Shown: one piece after another, positions 59,201-64,000 of the stretch
Layout: the number at the start of each line of letters is the position of its first letter
Position numbering within the stretch: the stretch's first letter is position 1
Assembly (NCBI RefSeq): GCF_041146395.1
Contig: NC_090990.1
Span: forward strand, 42,728,001 to 42,792,000
DNA from: Eulemur rufifrons
Taxonomy: Eukaryota; Chordata; Mammalia; Primates; Lemuridae
DNA length: 64,000 nt
Reading direction: 5' to 3'
The notes under the pieces: model-generated
Told to the model about the DNA's origin: nothing
Database searches by the model: none
The model's input: only the letters and a program-made list of their open reading frames with translations
Program-made: the position numbers and the translations under genes

Positions 59201-59564
59201 TAAAACCAAAGTTTAATAAGATAAAACTTACCCTCACTGTGTGTAATATACTCTGATCTATTATATTCTATCCTATCCCATTCCATTCTGTTCTACTCCA
59301 TTCTAATTTTTTAAAAATGATTGTTGAAAAGTCTGTTAAATTGATTTCATCACCCCTTAGTGGGGAAAGGCCCACAGTTTGGAAAACACTTATTTCAGGA
59401 CGCTGTGAGGGCTGCAGTTTTACAATAGCTGAAGTGCGGTTAGGTATTACCTGATTACGCTACATACCGGGTGGTCCTGGACTCTAATGTCAGTGGGGGT
59501 GATTAGAGATGGGGCTGACAAGAAAGTCAGGGTCTTAAGACCTTCATAACCCATGTTGCAGAGG

Positions 59565-59720
59565 CCGGACTTGATCCTGTAGGTGTGAGGAATCACTGTC
59601 GCATTCTGATGTGATTGGTTTTAAGGGTTAGAGTGATTGCTCTGGTGGTGAGGTGCAGGACGGCTCAGCAGCAACCCGGGCCGGAGGAATGTCAGAGTTA
59701 TGCTTTGATGAAAGCTCTGA
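59565..59720 (-). mobile_element. L2 internal fragment
   Basis: 'ttgatcctgtaggtgtgagg', 'tcgcattctgatgtgattgg', 'ttagagtgattgctctggtg' fit the antisense L2 interior. Confidence 0.55.
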
Positions 59721-60568
59721 GTAACTGCTAGATTCTATTATGATAAAATTTACAGTAAATTACACACCTCATCCAAAAATGCAGTGCCTTTCCCAGAATG
59801 TTGGAGTCTATCCTATTTATGGTTGCACAAAGATTTGGCTGGGGCTTAGTTCTCAGGGTCTCGGGGCTGCACCAGTAGATTTTCTTTCTAACTGTAAGTG
59901 CATTCAGTAGTTACAATATTAGAGAGGATTGTCATAATGTATTTTATTTTTAACAACTGATTTGGAAATATTGTGCACCTGATCTGAACCATGGGAAATG
60001 GTTTTCCATAAATAGGAATGTAATACGTTTTCTGAAATAATATGAAATTTAGATGGTTATCAAAGGTTACTTTGTTAATAAAATTCTTTTGCTGGTATTT
60101 GGTGGCAGGGGCTATTTGCAAGCAGATTTTTTGGCAAATTAGGATTTAATGGTTAGAAAAACTAACATATTAGTGAATGTCTACTATATACAAGTGATTT
60201 TATACATGTTATGGTAGGCGCTCTTGTGATCAGCCTTCAGTTGACTAACTTGATTGATTAACAAGATTCCCATTCTTTTGATAAATCCATTGACTAGTAT
60301 CTATAACTTTAAAAAACATAAATGGCTAGTAGACTTCTCTTTAGAACACCTGTATACTTTTGCTCACATCAGAATTATATAACTGTTAATTCAAATTTTA
60401 CTCACTATTTTTATCCTGTGATTAATCAACATGTACATTGATGTGATAATATTTACAAAAAGAAATTTTTCTTTTTATGAACTCTAAGTTGAATGCTTTG
60501 GAAAGTCTTGATAAAATAAATGAACTGCCTAATAAAATGTTGAATTAAGTTTGACATTTACAGTTATC
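59721..60568. other. Unassigned AT-rich stretch
   Basis: No exon or classified repeat recognised. Confidence 0.4.
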
Positions 60569-60576
60569 CTTTACAG

Positions 60577-61003
60577 CTGGGGTGCCCAACCCCTGGGCCA
60601 CAGACCGGTCCAAGTCCATGGTCTGTTAGGAACTGGGCCGCACAGCAGGAGGTGAGTGGCAGGCCAGGGAGCAAAGCTTCATCTGTGTTTACAGCCACTC
60701 CCCATCCCTTGCATCTCTAAGCTCCACCTCCTGTTAGATTAGCCAGGGTATTAGATTCTCATAGAAGCTCGAACCCTACTGTAAACTGCACATGTGAGAG
60801 ATATAGGTTTCCTGCTCCTTATGAAAATCTAATGCCTGAGGATGTGAGGTGGAGCTACAGATTATCATTAGCAGAGAGGTTTGACTGCACAATAAATGTA
60901 ATGCACTCGAATCATCTGGAAACCATCCCCTCTCCACCCCAGTCTGAGGAAAAATTGTCTTCCATGAAACTGGTCCCTGGTGCCAAAAAGGTGGGGACCT
61001 CTG
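60577..61003 (-). mobile_element. MER1-type (hAT-Charlie) element, 427 bp
   Basis: Left end 'ctggggtgcccaacccctgg', interior 'taggaactgggccgcacagc', 'agcttcatctgtgtttacag', 'atgaaaatctaatgcctgag', and right end 'tggtgccaaaaaggtgggga' match MER1A as I recall it. Near-identical 8-bp flanks 'ctttacag' (60569-60576) and 'ccttacag' (61004-61011) support a hAT insertion. It is between the usual MER1B and MER1A lengths, so part of the interior is deleted. Confidence 0.88.
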
Positions 61004-61296
61004 CCTTACAGGACAACCTTAATGGATAGGAAGAAGTGGTAAACATTTTCTTAAGTGTTTTTAAGCACCCATTCTACTTTAAAGACACTGACACTGGAAA
61101 TCACACGCACATACACACCCAAAAATGCTTCATGGGTAGGGTTCATGCCAGGATGCTGGTCAGTGGGCTACAATCTACAAGAAAAGACCTTGGCTCTTGA
61201 TCAGAAGGTTGCTAAGTAAAAGAACTATTTTATGTTTTAATTCAAAATAAGCTATTTAATATGTCTCTCTCTATATCACTTTTTTATTACTCCTTG

Positions 61297-61940
61297 GTGT
61301 CCTGGAAATCTAATGCAGCATATCACAGCACCCAAAAGTTAGTGGCTAAAAGTAGCAATAACATTTAGTTTGCTCATGAATCTGCATTTTGGGCAGTGCT
61401 GGCTGGGAGCAGCTTGTCTCTGCTGTACTCGACGTCAGCTGGGGCAGCTTGAAGGTCAGGGCTTAGGATCATCTGAAGGCTGCTGTATTCCCATTTCTGG
61501 CAGGTGAGGCTGAGAAGGTTCAAATAGTTGGGGTCTGGCATGAAGGAAGATCCCTGGGCACCTTCCTTTGTCTCTCTGGCTTCTCCACGTGGTCTCTCTA
61601 GCATGGCAGTCCCAGGGTAGCCATATTTCATATAAGTCAGCTCAGGGCTCTCAAGACACATGTTGAGAGAGAGAGAGAGAGAGAGAAAGAAAAACAGAGA
61701 GAGAGAGAGAGAGAGGTGGAATCGCTATTGCCTTTTGTGATCTAACCTCCTAAATCACATAGTGTCCTTTTTGTCATAATCTGCTGGTCAGGGCATTTAC
61801 AAATGGTCACCCAGGTGCAAGAGGAAGACACATGGACTCTATACCTTGGATGGGTGAGCATCGATGTCACATTTTAAGAAGAGCATATGGGATGAGATAT
61901 GTTTTAGTCATCTTTGGAAAATACTATCTGCTACACCAGC
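61297..61940 (+). mobile_element. MLT1-like LTR (ERVL-MaLR) with (GA)n expansion
   Basis: 'cccaaaagttagtggctaaa', 'gctcatgaatctgcattttg', 'gggcagtgctggctgggagc', 'tatttcatataag', 'tcgctattgccttttgtgat' and 'aatctgctggtcagggcatt' are landmarks of this LTR class. A GA tract at 61664-61714 has expanded inside it. A solo LTR with no coding part. Confidence 0.7.
61664..61714. repeat. (GA)n microsatellite
   Basis: Two GA runs separated by 'aagaaaaac', within an LTR remnant. Confidence 0.95.
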
Positions 61941-62034
61941 TTGGACTTAGTATTTTTTTTTCAATGAACTGACCAAAGATTCTGAATCATTGAGTAAGAG
62001 AAATTTCATTGTAATTAATTTAATTCTTACAACA

Positions 62035-62110
62035 AACGTACTGGATAGGCATGATAATAGCCATTCTGGGGACAAGAAAGCAGAGGCTCAGAGCAGGTAA
62101 AAAGCCTACC
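62035..62110 (-). mobile_element. MIR fragment
   Basis: 'gataggcatgataatagcca', 'gcagaggctcagagcaggta' fit antisense MIR. Confidence 0.65.
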
Positions 62111-62302
62111 CTCTTCTCACTGAAGCTCACTGCCTGTCTTCTTCTGAAAGGGATTTGGGACCTGCACTTTCTATTTGTAAGCATTATGTCTGTTCCAACA
62201 AGGCCCATACCCCAGCACAACCCACTGGAACATAAGAATCCATGACGGACAAAATGGCGTCTTTCAGTTTCATTACACATGCTAGTCCAGGCACCACCCA
62301 GA

Positions 62303-62500
62303 TCAGTGGCTCCCTAACTTTGTTTCATATTAGAATCATCTAGACAATTTAAAAAATAAATCCCGCAGCCCAGGTTGCATCCTGTACCAATTAAGAGACA
62401 TCTCACTTCTCACGATGTCTAGAAGTGAGAACCAGGTATCAGCCATTTCTAAAGATCCCCAGGTGATCCAAGTGTGATGCTCCCTACAACCTAGATCCTT
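62303..62500 (+). mobile_element. MER5-type hAT element
   Basis: 'cagtggctccctaactttgt', 'attagaatcatctagacaat', 'gcagcccaggttgcatcctg' and 'gatccccaggtgatccaagt' match MER5 from its CAG terminus onward. Confidence 0.8.
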
Positions 62501-62723
62501 CCCAATCTAATCTCATCCCTCTCCATTGCAAGTTTCCATTAGGCCTCCTCGCACTCTTTCTTGCCACTGTACTTGGCTTCTCGAGTTTTGCCCCAAACTG
62601 TTTACCCCAAGGATTCCACTCACGTAGATTCTTCTATCAAACCTCACACCCTGAACTGGAGCAGAGAGCCAGCTAATTGGTCTCTTTACTGCTCTCTCAG
62701 TTTTCTCATCCATAATATAGTGG

Positions 62724-62766
62724 TGATGATGATGATGATGATGATAATGATAATGACAATAATAAT
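62724..62766. repeat. (GAT)n/(AAT)n trinucleotide tract
   Basis: About eight GAT units pass into ATA/AAT units. Confidence 0.93.
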
Positions 62767-62869
62767 ACCCCCATTGCCATGTTATTACAAGAATGAGAAG
62801 AGATAATGTAGGAGGTACTCAATAAGCTTGTTAAAATATTTGTTGAGCAAATGAAAGAATCTGAATCAT

Positions 62870-63695
62870 TTTATGTTTCCTTTATGACCAAAGAAATTAA
62901 GCCAACATGAATCTGGCTTCAGGTATTAAACACAGATTAAATATTCATTTTTAGGATACATTTGTTTTAAATTTAACACATGGGTTCATGAACAACGCTA
63001 TAAAGAACCCATTCTTTAAAATATTAATATAAATATCTATGCACAAGGGGGAAATAATTGAGGAATTTTATCTCCTCTGACAAAGGGGAAAAAAAGGCCA
63101 TTTAAAAATATTACTTTCTCCCCTTCAGACAGAGAGTGGAGGTGAGCCACAAGACATCCAAGTTCACATGAAAAGGACATGATAAAAAATGCAGGTGCTG
63201 TGAAACATTTATATGGGCTGAGCGTAAGACAGTATGTAGGCTTGAATTTGAAATGACATTTTGGCATAAAACAGATCTCCCACAGGCGGATTTGAAACTT
63301 CCAGAAAAGTCTTAAAATGACATCTTTCAAAATGAACAATCATCAAATATGCCCAAGTCATTACCTCAAAGTACTTTGCTAATGAGACAGGCTGAAGAAA
63401 TAGCTAAAAATAATTGACCCCGGTTTTACAGCTGAAAATTGTAAAAAAAAAAAAAAAAAAAATCCAAAAAAGCTATTGCAGGGTGTGAACCTAGAATTAG
63501 GCATTGGCAACTGTTTAGCATATTAAATACAAACATTAGGACATGTCTCACTCAGCACAGAAAAGTTGCCAATAGCTCTTTATTCATGAATTTCAAATTG
63601 CTTTACAAATTACTTGTTATCATATTCCCTCCTGTAAGTCTTAGTCCACTTGTACAATGCTATGGTTTAAAAAAAATGACATTTGCCCCGATATC
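62870..63695. other. Unassigned AT-rich stretch
   Basis: Contains a long A run at 63442-63461, but no Alu or L1 body precedes it. No exon recognised. Confidence 0.4.
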
Positions 63696-63699
63696 TAAT

Positions 63700-63832
63700 G
63701 AGATGTTTGCCACAATACCTCACTGGATCCTTACACAAGCCTATAAATTAAGCAAGGCAGGTTTTATTGTCCCCATTTTGTAGATAGAGACATTGAGGTC
63801 TAGAGAGGTTACTAACTTGGTCACATTTACAG
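63700..63832 (-). mobile_element. MIR fragment
   Basis: 'tattgtccccattttgtaga', 'acattgaggtctagagaggt' and 'tactaacttggtcaca' fit antisense MIR. Confidence 0.8.
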
Positions 63833-64000
63833 TCTTTCAAATGTACCACACTGTCTTACCTTAACACAAAACACAGCACAGGGAGGGTGCTGTACTTGTG
63901 TAAGTGTTTTTCAGGAAGGAATTCAAGATAGGAAGAAAAAAGTTAATATCAATTTTGTCACATGTGAAACATCAGACACAATGCGGAGATTGCTCATGAT

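Noticed and set aside
63442..63461. Long A run as an Alu or L1 tail
   Set aside because: No retroelement body or target duplication is visible next to it; treated as a plain homopolymer.

Overview
The window is mammalian nuclear DNA. It is almost certainly from a strepsirrhine primate, and a lemur-like species fits best. The dimeric Alu copies (40182-40513 on minus, 56784-57100 on plus) carry the strepsirrhine-type sequence around the middle A-rich linker and the right-arm 'gctgacgcca' signature. L1 copies end in a 3' tail ('acttttgtacccccataat...gctgaaa') that I associate with lemur and galago L1 and that differs from the ape L1 tail. These lineage calls rest on recalled consensus sequences, not on a search.

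Layout. 1-2421 is a decayed Tigger1 DNA transposon whose transposase is broken by stops and frameshifts. It carries a roughly 38-nt L1-tail insertion with a 14-bp target duplication. 2.5-9 kb is AT-rich DNA with an old L1 fragment, a (CA)n(CG)n tract, L2 pieces and a cluster of MIR elements. 9.22-11.77 kb is a large CpG island, the only gene-promoter-like region seen. Three good splice-donor sequences lie in it, all on the minus strand, so I infer a minus-strand gene whose first exon(s) lie here and whose remaining exons lie mostly or wholly beyond position 1. I could not identify the gene. 11.8-64 kb is intergenic or intronic-looking DNA filled with MIR, L2, old L1, MLT1-type LTRs, Tigger7/MER44 and MER1/MER5 hAT copies, two full-length Alus, one Alu fragment and microsatellites.

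No confident protein-coding exon, tRNA, rRNA or other structured RNA gene was recognised outside the CpG island. The long open frames elsewhere are chance or repeat-derived. The most informative structures are nested insertions with legible target duplications: an L1 tail in Tigger1; a 114-bp MER1-like element and an L1 in Tigger7; an MLT1 in an L2; an LTR-like unit in a MIR; a MIR in an L2. Also notable are the promoter island with a CArG/TATA element, and a few candidate regulatory clusters (MEF2+MCAT near 16.87 kb; octamer+homeodomain near 37.5 kb). No new enzyme or defence-type system is evident.
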